Shown here one piece after another: positions 1 to 12,590 of a stretch of DNA of 64,000 bases. Each line of letters starts with the position of its first letter. The first letter of the stretch is position 1. Source of the DNA: Unio delphinus (taxonomy: Eukaryota > Mollusca > Bivalvia > Unionida > Unionidae); the NCBI GenBank assembly GCA_029339505.1, contig JAQISU010000115.1:2567001-2631000 (forward strand). Direction: 5' to 3'. The notes below the pieces were generated by a model. The model had not been told where the DNA came from, made no database searches, and saw only the letters and a list, made by a program, of their open reading frames with translations. A program made the translations under genes and the position numbers.

Positions 1-1985
1 CACAGTAATAAACCATGACAGTTGTTAAGGGCCCTATGTCACAGTAATAAACCATGACAGTTGTTAAGGGTCCTATGTCACAGTAATAAACCATGACAGT
101 TGTTAAGGGCCCTATGTCACAGTAATAAACCATGACAGTTGTTAAGGGCCCTATGTCACAGTAATAAACCATGACAGTTGTTAAGGGCCCTATGTCACAG
201 TAATAAACCATGACAGTTGTTAAGGGCCCTATGTCACAGTAATAAACCAATGACAGTTGTTAAGGGCCCTATGTCACAGTAATAAACCATGACAGTTGTT
301 AAGGGCCCTATGTCACAGTAATATACCATGACAGTTGTTAAGGGCCCTATGTCACAGTAATAAACCATGACAGTTGTTAAGGGCCCTATGTCACAGTAAT
401 AAACCAATGACACTTAAGGACCCTACATCACAGTAAGAAACCCATAACAGTTGTTAAGGGCCCTACGTCACAGTAAGAAACCCGTGACAGTTGTTAAGGG
501 CCCTACGCCACAGTAAGAAACCCATGACAGTTGTTTAGGGCCCTACATCACAGTAAGAAACCCATGACAGTTGTTAAGGACCCTACGTCACAGTAAGAAA
601 CCCATGACAGTTGTTAAGGGCCCTACGTCACAGTAATAAACCAATGACAGTTGTTAAGGGCCCTATGTCACAGTAATAAACCCATGACAGTTGTTAAGGG
701 CTCTGTGTCACAGTAAGAAACCCATGACAGTTGTTAAGGGCCCTACGCCACAGTAAGAAACCCATGACAGTTGTTAAGGACCCTACGCCACAGTAAGAAA
801 CCCATGACAGTTGTTAAGGGCCCTATGTCACAGTAATAAACCGATGACAGTCGTTAAGGGCCCTATGTCACAGTAAGAAACCAATGACAGTTGTTAAGGG
901 CCCTATGTCACAGTAAGAAACCCATGACAGTTGTTAAGGGCCCTATGTCACAGTAAGAAACCCATGACAGTTGTTAAGGGCCCTACGTCACAGTAAGAAA
1001 CCCTTGACAGTTGTTAAGGGCCCTACGTCACAGTAATAAACCCATGACAGTTGTTAAGGGCCCTATGTCACAGTAAGAAACCCATAACAGTTGTTAAGGG
1101 CTCTATGTCACAGTAAGAAACCCATGACAGTTGTTAAGGGCCCTACGCCACAGTAAGAAACCCATGACAGTTGTTAAGGATCCTATGCCACAGTAAGAAA
1201 CTCATGACAGTTGTTAAGGACCTTATGTCACAGTAATAAACCAATGACAGTTGTTAAGGGCCCTACGTCACAGTAAGAAACCAATGACAGTTGTTAAGGG
1301 CCCTATGTCACAGTAAGAATCCCATGACAGTTGTTAAGGGCCCTATGTCACAGTAAGAAACCCTTGACAGTTGTTAAGGGCCCTATGTCACAGTAAGAAA
1401 CCCATGACAGTTGTTAAGGACCCTACGCCATAGTAAGAAACCCATGAGAGTTGTTAAGGACCCTACGCCACAGTAAGAAACCCATGACAGTTGTTAAGGG
1501 CTCTATGTCACAGTAAGAAACCCATGACAGTTGTTAAGGGCCCTAAGCCACAGTAAGAAACCCATGACAGTTGTTAAGGACCCTATGCCACAGTAAGAAA
1601 CCCATGACAGTTGTTAAGGGCCCTACGTCACAGTAATAAACCAATGACAGTTGTTAAGGGCCCTATGTCACAGTAAGAAACCGATGACAGTTGTTAAGGG
1701 CCCTATGTCACAGTAAGAAACCCATGACAGTTGTTAAGGGCCCTATGTCACAGTAAGAAACCCATGACAGTTGTTAAGGGCCCTATGTCACAGTAAGAAA
1801 CCCATGACAGTTGTTAAGGGCCCTATGTCACAGTAAGAAACCCATGACAGTTGTTAAGGGCCCTATGTCACAGTAAGAAATCCATGACAGTTGTTAAGGA
1901 CCCTATGTCATGATAAGAAGCCAATAATGGTTGTTATGGGCTCTGTGTCACAATAAGATTTCCATGACAGTTGTTAAGAATCCTT
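1..1985. repeat. 40-bp minisatellite array (39/40-bp units)
   Basis: About 49 head-to-tail copies of a unit reading cacagtaagaaacccatgac followed by agttgttaagggccctacgt. The first ten or so copies lack one base (39 bp, cacagtaataaaccatgac). Later copies are 40 bp and vary at a few fixed positions (atgtca/acgtca/acgcca, gggccc/ggaccc/gggctc). Copies decay from about 1900 onward. The array runs off the left edge of the window, so its full length is unknown. No coding role is seen. Confidence 0.97.
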
Positions 1986-2044
1986 TGTCACAATTGGATT
2001 CCAATGACAGAAAAAATAAAGTTTTGAATTATCAGTTGTGGAAT

Positions 2045-2270
2045 TTACTGTTAGAATTTGTAATATTCAGTCAATTAGTAAATGGATCCATATTTGGAAT
2101 TTACTGTCAGAATTTGTAATATTCAGTAAATTAATAAGTGGGTCTGTTATGGAATACTGTCAAACTTTGTAATATTCAGTAAACTAATAAGTGGGTCTGT
2201 TATGGAATACTGTCAGAATTTGTAATATTCAGTCATTCGATAAGTTGATCCATTGTGGAATTTACTGCTT
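2045..2270. repeat. degenerate ~53-bp tandem repeat
   Basis: Four diverged copies anchored on gtaatattcagt at about 2060, 2116, 2169 and 2222, each followed by a gtgggtctgttatgg-like segment. Spacing is 53-56 bp. It continues directly from the decaying edge of the 40-bp array and shows no coding signal. Confidence 0.8.
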
Positions 2271-2385
2271 TTAAGTTATGTCGAATTGCATTCAACAAAT
2301 TGTATCCAAATGAGCTTGCAGATTAGGGTCCATGCTGTATGCTCTACTGTTCATTCCTAACAAGCTGCATAGAACCAGATCTGCC

Positions 2386-2475
2386 AGATCATTATGTGAC
2401 AGATCATTATGTGACAGATCATTATGTGAGATCATTATGTGACAGATCATTATGTGACAGATCATTATGTGATAG
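2386..2475. repeat. 15-bp microsatellite-like repeat
   Basis: Six copies of agatcattatgtgac, one of them shortened by two bases. They are bracketed by ccagatctgcc on the left and gcagatctggg on the right, which are inverted copies of each other. From 2476 to the splice acceptor at 2815 I see only unique AT-rich sequence. Confidence 0.85.
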
Positions 2476-2815
2476 CAGATCTGGGTCTGTGCAGTTTGCA
2501 GTTGTACTCATCAAATAAGCAAGTATCTATGGTATTTTAGAAGAGAAAGATGTTATTTCTAAATCATAATAATGTTCATTATCTGTCAGTCTTAGTACTG
2601 CGCTTTAGGAAATGACATTATAAGGTAACATATTAATTACATCCTCTTGAATTGTGCAACAAACAAAATATATCAACGGTGGACATTTTTCAGATTTATT
2701 TAACATATTGGGTTATTCCTATATATTTAATTGCAAGAATATGTATAATGAGAGTATACTTTGCTTTGGTACGAAATAGTCTGTCTAGTTAAGTTGCTTA
2801 TGTTTTTTGTTTCAG

Positions 2816-5800
2816 GTTATGTGAACTTGCTACCAGTATTGGCTGACCAGCCTGATTCTAACCTACTAACACCCTCTGCATCTGACCTGTCATCTGACCT
2901 GTCATCTGGTACTACCATAGTAACAGGCCTGCATGTAACAAATCTTTTTGATAGGACTAACATTATATGTAGTGATCTCACAACTAACATTGCTAACATT
3001 GTATGTAGTGAACTCACAACTAACACTGCTAACATGGTGATGTCATCATCATCTTCAGACATTTTTAAAGATATTTCATCACAGAAAGTTCTGAAACCTT
3101 CTTCAACATTTGAATCCCAGCGTTTGGAAGCAGTTTCTTCAGACATAAGGAACAAGCCTATAAGCATGACAGTTTTCCCCACTGTTCTAAATCTAAAGTC
3201 AGCTTCCTTTCAAAGCTCCCTTTTTGTATTTTCTGATACAATAGCAGCAGAACCATCAAAGATGTCCACAGAGCCAATAGGATCAGAGATAAATTTAGTT
3301 CTGGCAACCATAGAACCAAACAGATCAGTTGTATCTTCCTCTGGTGAGTTGGGGCTGGCAACCATAGAACCAAGCAGAGCAGTTGTATCTTCTTCTGGTG
3401 AGTTGGGGCTGGCAACCATAGAACCAAGCAGAGCAGTTGTATCTTCTTCTAGTGAGTTGGGGCAGGCAACCATAGAACCAAGCAGAGCAGTTGTATCTTC
3501 TTCTGGTGAGTTGGGGCTGGCAACCATAGAACCAAGCAGAGCAGTTGTATCTTCTTCTGGTGTGTTGGGGCTGGCAACCATAGAACCAAGCAGAGCAGTT
3601 GTATCTTCTTCTAGTGAGTTGAGGCTGGCAACCATAGAACCAAGCAGAGCAATTGTATTTTCTTCTGGTGAGCTGCATCTGGCAACCATAGAACCAAGCA
3701 GAGCAGTTGTATCTTCTTCTAGTGAGTTGGGGCTGGCAACCATAGAACCAAGCAGAGCAGTTGTATCTTCTTCTGGTGAGTTGGGGCTGGCAACCATAGA
3801 ACCAAGTAGAGCAGTTGTATCTTCCTCTAATGAGTTGGGGCTGGCAACCATAGAACCAAGCAGAGCAGTTGTATCTTCTTCTGGTGTGTTGGGGCTGGCA
3901 ACCATAGAACCAAGCAGAGCAGTTGTATCTTCTTCTAGTGAGTTGGGGCAGGCAACCATAGAACCAAGCAGGGCAATTGTATTTTCTTCTGGTGAGCTGC
4001 ATCTGGCAACCATAGAACCAAGCAGAGCAGTTGTATCTTCTTCTGGTGAGTTGGGGCTGGCAACCATAGAACCAAGCAGAGCAGTTGTATCTTCTTCTAG
4101 TGAGTTGGGGCAGGCAACCATAGAACCAAGCAGGGCAGTTGTATCTTCCTCACGTGAGTTAAAGAATACCATATATGAGACATCGACTTTCACAGTACGA
4201 TCTAGTGGAGAAGATGTGCTAGCAAGGACTAGTATTGAGCCAACTTTAACATCAGTCAGTTCTTCCAGAAAGACTGACACACCTTCCATGACATTAGCAG
4301 AGGCATTTTCAGTTTTGAGCACATTTACTGCTTATACACTTGACTCTCAAAATAGAGTGCTTCAAGACTCACTCACACTTTATGAGACTTCAATGAGTGA
4401 CCATTTTGCTGAAAAGACAATATCCACTTATTCAGCATCACTTTTTCATGAAACAATAATGTCATTCTTTTCAACAATAAAAAATACAATATTAGTTTCA
4501 GCAGAACCCCCACTTTTTGAGAAATCAGCGTCAACAGCATTAGTCGAAAATGCACCATCTAGTTCAGAAAGATCAGCTGATTTGGCAGAGTCAGTTTATT
4601 TTTCACTTGCATCAACCAAGATAGGTGTTCTCAATACATTTCATACCTCTGTATCTCAAGACACTGCAAATAGTGTTCATAGTTTATTAGCTATGGCTTC
4701 TTTGGAAATTTCTGAGATACAAGGTATCCTCACAGAAACAGTTAGACCAATTGAAATACATTCGTCATCTGTACAGTCTCAGGCATTGCACTCTATAACA
4801 TTTTCAAATCTTTCTGAGGCTAGTAGTCATGCAGGGTTGCCTTCTGTCACCCATCCTATTACTGAAAGAACAGGACATTCAGAGTTAATAGATTTATTAA
4901 CATCTATAACAATGCCATCTGTAGATTCCTATATTTTATATGATAGCCAAGTAAGGCCTCTTTCAACAGTGGAATTTCCAAAACGTTCTGATGCTTTTAA
5001 TTTAGAAACAGCAACAAACATTTTGACCACAGTTCAGTCATTAGAGAAAATGTATTCCAACTTCCTTGTGAATGATTCAGCTGTTTTAAATCTTACAAGC
5101 ATTGGTCCTATTCTGGTTGGATCAACTTTTCAGACATCAGCAGTTCCTGTTGTTAACACTTCAAGTGCAATCTTCGTTACTTCTTCATTTAAAGATGTTT
5201 CAAGCATGAATGAGATCTCCACAGGATATAGTACAGTATCAAGCTTGAGAACAGCCAGCTCAGAAATAAAACTGGATTACTCTTCACTAGAAAGTTCAGA
5301 CTTATCATATTTGGATACCATTGGTATCAAAACAAAACCATCCATTCTTTCTTCTTCTGTGCCATTAACAAAGATCGTTTCTTCTCCAGTATCAACTGTA
5401 CTTATTTCAGATGTCATGATGATAACTGCTTTTCCATCTTCAACATTTAGTTTACTAATGATGAACACTACATATTCTGCATATAAAAGTACGCCTTCCA
5501 CATTATTAGCGATGGTCAACACAGCTAATGCAGATGATATGACAATATCATTATATCCAACTGAAGTATTATATTCATCACTGTCTTCAGTTTTGATGCC
5601 ATCTAATACAGTTGAAAGAACTACATTTCCTTTGTCATCAGAGATAGTGCAGCCAACTTCAACAATGGTTCTTTCCTCATCTCCTACCAGTAATAATGCA
5701 ACTGTGTTAAGCACAAATGACACATCAGTTTTGCTAAGCACAATCTTCTCCACATTAGAAAGTACTTTCATGTCAATTTCCAAATTTATCGCAACTTCAG

Positions 5801-8800
5801 CTGTCACCATGACAACAAGTCATACTATATTTCCAGAAACAACATCAAATATTGACACCATCATGTCAGAAATTACACCGTCAGATTTATTAACTAATTC
5901 AGATACAAATAATAAATCAGAACTAACACCATCTTCTGTGTCAGGTAATTCAAATACAAAACATATATCAGAAAATACTTACATCACACATATTATATCT
6001 TCATCATTTATCACAGAAACAGGGACACTCATAACAACTAAAGCAGAAGACAAGACAGAATCGTTGCATTCATCTACAATATTATTTTCAACTTTGTCAT
6101 CAGTTTTAAGTCCATCTAATACAGTTGAAGGAACTACATTTCTTTTGCCATCAGAAACGATACATCCATCCACAACAATACTTGTTTTCTCATCCTCAAA
6201 CAACAGTTCTTTTGTGTCTGTATTAAACACAAGTTATAAATTAGTTTTGCAGAGTACTGTATTGTCCACTTTAGGAAGTACTTCTCTGCCAAATTCCTCA
6301 TTTATCCTACCTTCATCATTTATCGCAGAAACAGAAATGCTCTTTACAACTAATGCAGAAGACAAGACAGTATCATTGTATTCATCTACAATATTAGTTG
6401 CATCATTATCATCAGTTTCAAGTCCCACTAATACAGTTGAAGGAACTACATTTATTTTATCATCTGAGATGTTACTTTCATCCAAAAAAACCAACAGTTC
6501 TTTTGTGTCGGTGTTAAACACAAACAATACACCAGTTTTTCTAAGCACAAAGTTTTCCAATTTAGAAAGTATTACAGTGCGAAATTCCTCATTTATTTTA
6601 ACTCCAGCTGTTACCATGACAACAATTCATACCACATTTCCAGAACCAATATCAAGTATTCACACCATCATGTCAGAAATTACACATTCTGCTGTGTTAG
6701 GTAATTCAGATACAAACAATAAATCAGAACTTACACCATCTTCTGTGTCAGATAATACAAATACAAAACATATGTCAGAAAATACTATTATCCCACATAT
6801 TTTACCTTCATCAGTTATCACAGAAATGGGGATACTATTTACAACTAATGCAGAAGACAAGACAGTATCATTGCATTCATCTACAATATTATTTGCATCA
6901 TTGTCATCAGTTTTAATGCCGACTAATACAGTTGAAGGAACTACATTTCTTTTGCCATCTGAGATGATACTTTCATCCACAAAAAACAATAGTTCTTTTG
7001 TGTCAGTGTTAAACACAAACAATACACCAGTTTTGCTAAGCACAATGTTATCCAATTTAGAAAGTATTACAATGTCAAATTCCTCATTTATCTTAGCTTC
7101 GTCATTTATCACAGAAACTGGGACACTCATAACAACTAAAGCAGAAGACAAGACAGTATCATTGCATTCATCTACAATATTATTTTTATCATTATCATCA
7201 GTTTTTAGTCCCACTAATACATTTAAAGAAGCTACATTTCTTTTGCCATCAGAAATGATACACCCATCCGCAACAATACTTGTTTTCTCATCCTCAAACA
7301 ATAGTTCTTTTGTGTCTGTATTAAACACAAGTTATACATTAGTTTTGCTGAGTACTGTATTGTCCACTTTAGGAAGTACTTCTCAGCCAAATTCCTCATT
7401 TATCGTACCTTCATCATTTATCACAGAAACAGGAACGCTCTTTACAACTAATGCAGAAGACAAGACGGCATCATTGTATTCATCTACAATATTATTTGCA
7501 TCATTATCATCAGTTTCAAGTCCCACTAAACCTGTTGAAGGAACTACATTTATTTTGCCATCTGAGATGATACTTTCATCCACAAAAAACATTTCTTTTG
7601 TGTCGGTGTTAAACACAAGTGATATACCAGTTTTTCTAAGCACAATGTTCTCCAATTTAGAAAGTACTTCAATGTCAAATTCCACATTTAATTTAGCTCC
7701 AGCTGTTACCATGACCACAATTCATACCACATTTCCAGAACCTATATCAAGTATTCATACCATCATGTCAGAAATTACACCGTCAGATTTATTAACTAAT
7801 TCAGATACAAATAATAAATCAGAACTAACACCATCTTCTGTGTCAGGTAATTCAAATACAAAACATATATCAGAAAATACTTATATCACACATATTATAT
7901 CTTCATCATTTATCACAGAAACAGGGACACTCATAACAACTAAAGCAGAAGACAAGACAGAATCATTGCATTCATCTACAATATTATTTTCAACTTTGTC
8001 ATCAGTTTTAAGTCCATCTAATACAGTTGAAGGAACTACATTTCTTTTGCCATCAGAAACGATACATCCATCCACAACAATACTTGTTTTCTCATCCTCA
8101 AACAACAGTTCTTTTGTGTCTGTATTAAACACAAGTTATAAATTAGTTTTGCAGAGTACTGTATTGTCCACTTTAGGAAGTACTTCTCTGCCAAATTCCT
8201 CATTTATCGTACCTTCATCATTTATCACAGAAACAGGAACGCTCTTTACAACTAATGCAGAAAACAAGACGGTATTGTATTCATCTACAATATTATTTGC
8301 ATCATTATCATCAGTTTCAAGTCCCACTAATACAGTTGAAAGAACTACATTTATTTTGTCATCTGAGATGTTACTTTCATCCACAAAAACCAACAGTTCT
8401 TTTGTGTTGGTGTTAAACACAAGTGATACACCAGTTTTACTAAGCACAATGTTCTCCACTTTAGAAAGTATTACCGTGCGAAATTCCTCATTTATTTTAA
8501 CTCCTGCTGTTACCATGACAACAATTCATACCACATTTCCAGAACCAGCATCAAGTATTCGCACCATCATGTCAGAAATTATACATTCTGCTTTGTTAGG
8601 TAATTCAGATACAAACAATAAATCAGAACTTACACCATCATTTGTGTCAGATAATACAAATACAAAATATATATCAGAAAATACTTATATCACACATATT
8701 GTACCTTTATCATTTGTCACAGAAACAGGGATACAATTTACAACTAATGCAGAAGACAAGACAGTATCATTACATTCATCTACAATATTATTTACATCAT

Positions 8801-10501
8801 TGTCATCAGTTTTAATGCCCACTAATACAGTTGAAGGAACTATATTTCTTTTGCAATCTGAGATGATACTTTCATCCAGAAAAACCAGCAATTCTTTTGT
8901 GTCAGTGTTAAACACAAACAATACACCAGTTTTACTAAGCACAATGTTCTTCACTTTAGAAAGTACTTCAGTGTCAAATTCGACATTTAATTTAACTCCA
9001 GCTGTTACCATGACAACAATTCATACCACATTTCCAGAACCAGCATCAAGTATTCACACTGCCATGTCAGAAATTACACATTCTGCAGTGTTAGGTAACT
9101 CAGATACAAACAATAAATCCAAACTTACACCATCATCTGTGTCAGATAATACAAATACAAAACATATATCAGAAAATACTATTATCACACGTATTGTACC
9201 TTCATCAGTTATCACAGAAACAGGGATACTATTTACATCTAGTGCAGAAGACAAGACAGTATCATTGCATTCATCTACAATATTATTTTCATCATTGTCA
9301 TCAGTTTTAAGTACCACTAAACCTGTTGAAGGAACTACATTTCTTTTGTCATCTGAGATGATACTTTCATCCACAAAAAACAATAGTTCTTTTGTGTCAG
9401 TGTTAAACACAAACAATACACCAGTTTTGCTAAGCACAATGTTATCCACATTTAATTTAACTCCAACTGTTACCATGACAACAATTCATACCACATTTCC
9501 AGAACCAACAATGTCATTTGGCACCATCTTGTCAGTAATTCCACCATCTAATGTATCAGGTAATACTAAAAATATGTCAGAACATACTGTTGTCATACCT
9601 ATCGTACATTCACCAGTAATCACAGAAACTGAGACAGGGACACAATTTCTTAATTCCACATTGATTGCAGGCCTTACAACAATAGGTCAGATGAGCACAC
9701 CATCCACCATGACAACAGTTACCACAGCAACAGGCTATTCTCCAATTATGAATGTTACATCATCAGCGAGTATGGAGACAATCATGCCTTCATCAGTACC
9801 TGAGACATCTACTGATTTTACAAATACAACAAGTTTACTTACAAGTGCATGGAGTAGTTTGCCCCAAACAAGCTTTCTTCATACGACAGACACAGAAATC
9901 TTTAAGGGCAGTAGCGTGACTCATGTCTTGACATCCTATATTGTGAATCTAACACCATCCTTTATTGCTTCATCTGCACTGTCTAGTTCCTTAAATGTGA
10001 CACTGATTTCAACACCATTGTATACAGCAGCAGGCATCACAGTTATGCCAACATCTGTACTGATGACTCAATTAATAACACTCATTTCTGATACTGTTAC
10101 ACCTGAAATATTTTCTACTTCAGCATCCAACAATATTACAGTAAATGTAAGTGATGAAACAACAACTTTGACTACAGCAGTTGTGTTCAGCAATGTTACA
10201 GAGGTTGTGTTCAGCAATGTGACAGAGGTTGTGTTCAGCAATGTGACAGAGGTTGTGTCCACTAATTTTTCTGTTACTTCTACTTTGGCAGTATCAACTT
10301 TCTCCATGTCTTTTTACAATGTATCAACTACAAAAATGCCAACACTGTCAACAACAGCAGCAACAATTTTATCATCATTAGCAACTTCTTCAGCAGTATT
10401 GACAACCACTGTGAAACCAACAACTAGCACTGCAACAATTCAGCCATCCAAAGCACCAAGGAATATCACTGAAGCTGGAGAGAATTACTGGGTGGTCACA
10501 G
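2816..10501 (+). CDS. giant mucin-like exon of a type I membrane protein (KIAA1549-like?)
   Basis: An internal exon of 7686 nt (2562 codons), open throughout. The acceptor is a pyrimidine tract ending in tttgtttcag at 2806-2815. The donor is cacag/gtaagat at 10501/10502. Both boundaries are phase 1, so the exon is symmetric. The product is overwhelmingly Ser, Thr, Val, Ile and Leu with many N-x-S/T sequons and almost no Cys or Trp, which is the composition of a heavily O- and N-glycosylated extracellular mucin domain. In order it holds an N-terminal unique part, an 18-residue VNTR (3301-4164), a unique Ser/Thr part, about ten long repeats (5551-9660), a C-terminal Ser/Thr part and three VVFSNVTE copies. 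An in-frame ATG at 2800 with a short hydrophobic stretch is an alternative start, but its context is weak and it lies inside the acceptor's pyrimidine tract. The next exon is 14274-14461. The mucin call is firm; the family name is a guess. Confidence 0.88.
3301..4164 (+). repeat. coding VNTR, 16 copies of an 18-residue (54-bp) unit
   Basis: Sixteen in-frame copies of a unit reading LATIEPSRAVVSSSGELG, varying mainly at residues 1, 10, 12, 15 and 18. Nucleotide identity between units is very high. Copies 7 and 13 share the same rare variant (AIVFSSGELH), and copies 5 and 11 share GVLG. Together these show a six-unit, 324-bp higher-order period. Each unit offers clustered Ser sites for O-glycosylation. 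The array lies in the membrane-distal part of the ectodomain. Confidence 0.95.
5551..9660 (+). repeat. ten long mucin repeats of two classes (~165 and ~104 residues)
   Basis: The coding sequence consists of imperfect repeats that begin near L(H/Y)SSTILF and end near TTNAEDKTVS. I count ten. Six are long units carrying an extra PAVTMTTIHTTFPEP block and an SDTNNKSELTPSSVSDN block, three or four of them well conserved. Four are short units lacking those blocks. The last unit is degenerate. Sequons (NNSS, NNTS, NKS) are conserved between units. A segment starting near 5870 recurs almost unchanged 1902 bp further on (near 7772), which indicates a recent internal duplication or conversion spanning whole units. 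Confidence 0.9.
10180..10251 (+). repeat. three 24-bp coding repeats (VVFSNVTE)
   Basis: Three adjacent in-frame copies encode VVFSNVTE, each with one N-x-T sequon, followed by a diverged fourth start (VVSTNFS). The copies differ by a single silent base. They lie near the membrane-proximal end of the mucin exon. Confidence 0.93.
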
Positions 10502-11876
10502 GTAAGATTGATGCATCCATCAAATAATACTAGTAAAATTTGAACTGATCATTCATTTTGATAGGCAAAACATAGAATGTTTGACGGGTAAGATCCTTTG
10601 TCCCTTGTTGTTGACAATGAAAATTTGTTTTAACATTGAGATTTCAAGTTGAATATGGTCCAAAATCTGATTGATATTTTAGTTGGTGACTCAGAATGTA
10701 GGTAAATATGATCTACAAAATGATAGTCAAGTTGATAGCTTGTGTTGTAAATTGTATCTTACTTCCTAATATATTGAAAAGTATGACATTTACAATATGT
10801 ACAAATAAATCACCATGGAAGCCTAATATCGGTCATAACAGTGTAACTATTTTAAGAATATGATAGTGTTTCAGCAGTTAATACGTATATTTCATTGTAA
10901 TAATGTTACTTCAAGTTTATACATGAAACCAGTGTCAACAAATCATAACTTTTGAATTAAAGTTTGTAAGTAATATTGTCATGCTAATTTATCATTCATG
11001 TCTGTAATCTTTTCAAAGGAGAGTATATGGTGTTCAGATTGAGTTTATGTTCATGACATGCCACAGTCATCATATAATTTGGTTACCATAGTAGCCAGCT
11101 AGGTTGCTTTAACCTATAATTTTTTTTAACCAGCTTGCCTTAGCATTCCATTAATTATGTGTTTATTAGAGAGAGCATATTGGAATTTCAAACTTTATGA
11201 ATTTTCTAATTACCATTACTAAAAAAAATGTCCTGTCTTTATACTTTGACACAAAGTGTGCAAGGGGTATTTAGTGCAGCTATAATCTTCTCTAATTTGT
11301 CCACCCATCCTCTTCTCCATCTATACTCTGCCACAAAATATGAAAGGGGTATTTAGTCGTATAATCTTCCCTAATTTGTCCACCCAGCCTTCTGCCCATC
11401 TATACAGTTCTGTCTGTCTGTATTACACAGTGTTTCAAGTTTGAATTTAGGTCACAGTTTCTCGTCCACTTGTATTCACAGGGTCATCCATCTGTTTATG
11501 GATACTTTTGGTGAGTTTCATACCCTTCCATCAAAAGCATGTTTGTGTGACGTATTTTAAGCTTCACTGACTTTGGTCGTTTTGTTTTCAGTAAAGATAA
11601 GCAGCTTGACCAGTGCAGTATAGACAGATGGTCCATACCAGTACAATGTGGATGGATGGTGTGTAGTGACCATACTGTATCAGCTGGTCTGTTTATCATA
11701 TATTGTCTTTGGTATCCTGTTCTGACTGCTAACCAGCTTTTCCAGCATTTCAAATGAGCTATGCATAATTATCTCTGACCAGTGGGCTGACTGTCCATAT
11801 AGACTGATTATCCAGATCGCTGTACCACCCATTCCACACCAGATGCCCAGACCAGTGTATGGTATGCAAGTATGAC
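10502..11876. other. intron 1, proximal part, no gene seen
   Basis: Intronic AT-rich sequence after the donor at 10502. The only structure noticed is a roughly 82-bp direct duplication at about 11225-11405, sharing aaggggtatttag and ctaatttgtccaccca. Short open frames on the minus strand at 11496-11946 lack coding character. Confidence 0.6.
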
Positions 11877-12197
11877 TGCCAACAAACCATATTAATGAGC
11901 TTTGTATGTCTACATTGGTCATGACTTGGTTATCAATAGCTGCCAACCAATCATATTAATGAGCTTTGTATGTCTACATTGGTCATGACATGGTTATCAA
12001 TGACTGCCAGCCAATCATATTAATGAGCTTTGTATGTCTACATTGGTCATGACTTGGTTATCAATGACTGCCAACCAATCATATTAATGAGCTTTGTATG
12101 TCTACATTGGTCATGACTTGGTTATCAATGACTGCCATCCAATCATAATAATGAACTTTGTATGTCTACATTGGTCATGACATGGTTATCAATGACT
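11877..12197. repeat. 64-bp tandem repeat, five copies
   Basis: Copies are anchored on attaatgagctttgtatgtc at 11891, 11955, 12019, 12083 and a diverged copy near 12147. Each continues with tacattggtcatgac and ggttatcaatgactgcc. The period of 64 is read directly from the anchors. It is intronic, with no coding role seen. Confidence 0.93.
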
Positions 12198-12210
12198 GGC
12201 AAGCTGGCTG

Positions 12211-12590
12211 ACCATTCCTATGATATTTATAGAGAAGAATGTCAAAGTTGTCTGGCATGGCAAATTGATAATACATGCTGATGATACATTCTTATGATAT
12301 TGATAGAGAAGAGTGTCAAAGATGTCTGGAATGGCAAATTGATAATACATGCTGATGATACATTCCTATGATATTTATAGAGAACAGTATCAAAGATGTC
12401 TGGAATGGCAAATTGATAATACATGCAGATGATACATTCCTATGATATTTATAGAGAAGAGTGTCAAAGATGTCTGGAATGGCAAATTGATAATACATGC
12501 TGATGATACATTCCTATGATATTTATAGAGAACAGTGTCACTTATAAATATGTCATGAATGGCAAATTGACAATACATGCTGATGATACT
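12211..12590. repeat. 74-bp tandem repeat, five copies
   Basis: The anchor tgatatttatagagaa recurs at 12221, 12295 and 12369 and then twice more at about the same spacing. Each copy continues with gtgtcaaagatgtctggaat and ggcaaattgataatacatgc. The last copy is altered. It abuts the preceding 64-bp array but has an unrelated unit. Confidence 0.93.

Noticed and set aside
1..1985. Possible CRISPR-like array because of regular 40-bp repeats
   Set aside because: There are no unique spacers, the units abut directly, and the context is a eukaryotic intron. It is a minisatellite.
3210..4322. 370-residue minus-strand open frame opposite the mucin VNTR
   Set aside because: It exists only because the 54-bp unit is a multiple of three. 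The + strand frame is ten times longer, spliced in phase and compositionally mucin-like.
5277..9476. Series of minus-strand frames of 80-220 residues opposite the mucin repeats
   Set aside because: They are antisense reflections of the repeated + strand coding sequence and share the same repeat periodicity. No splice or start context supports them.
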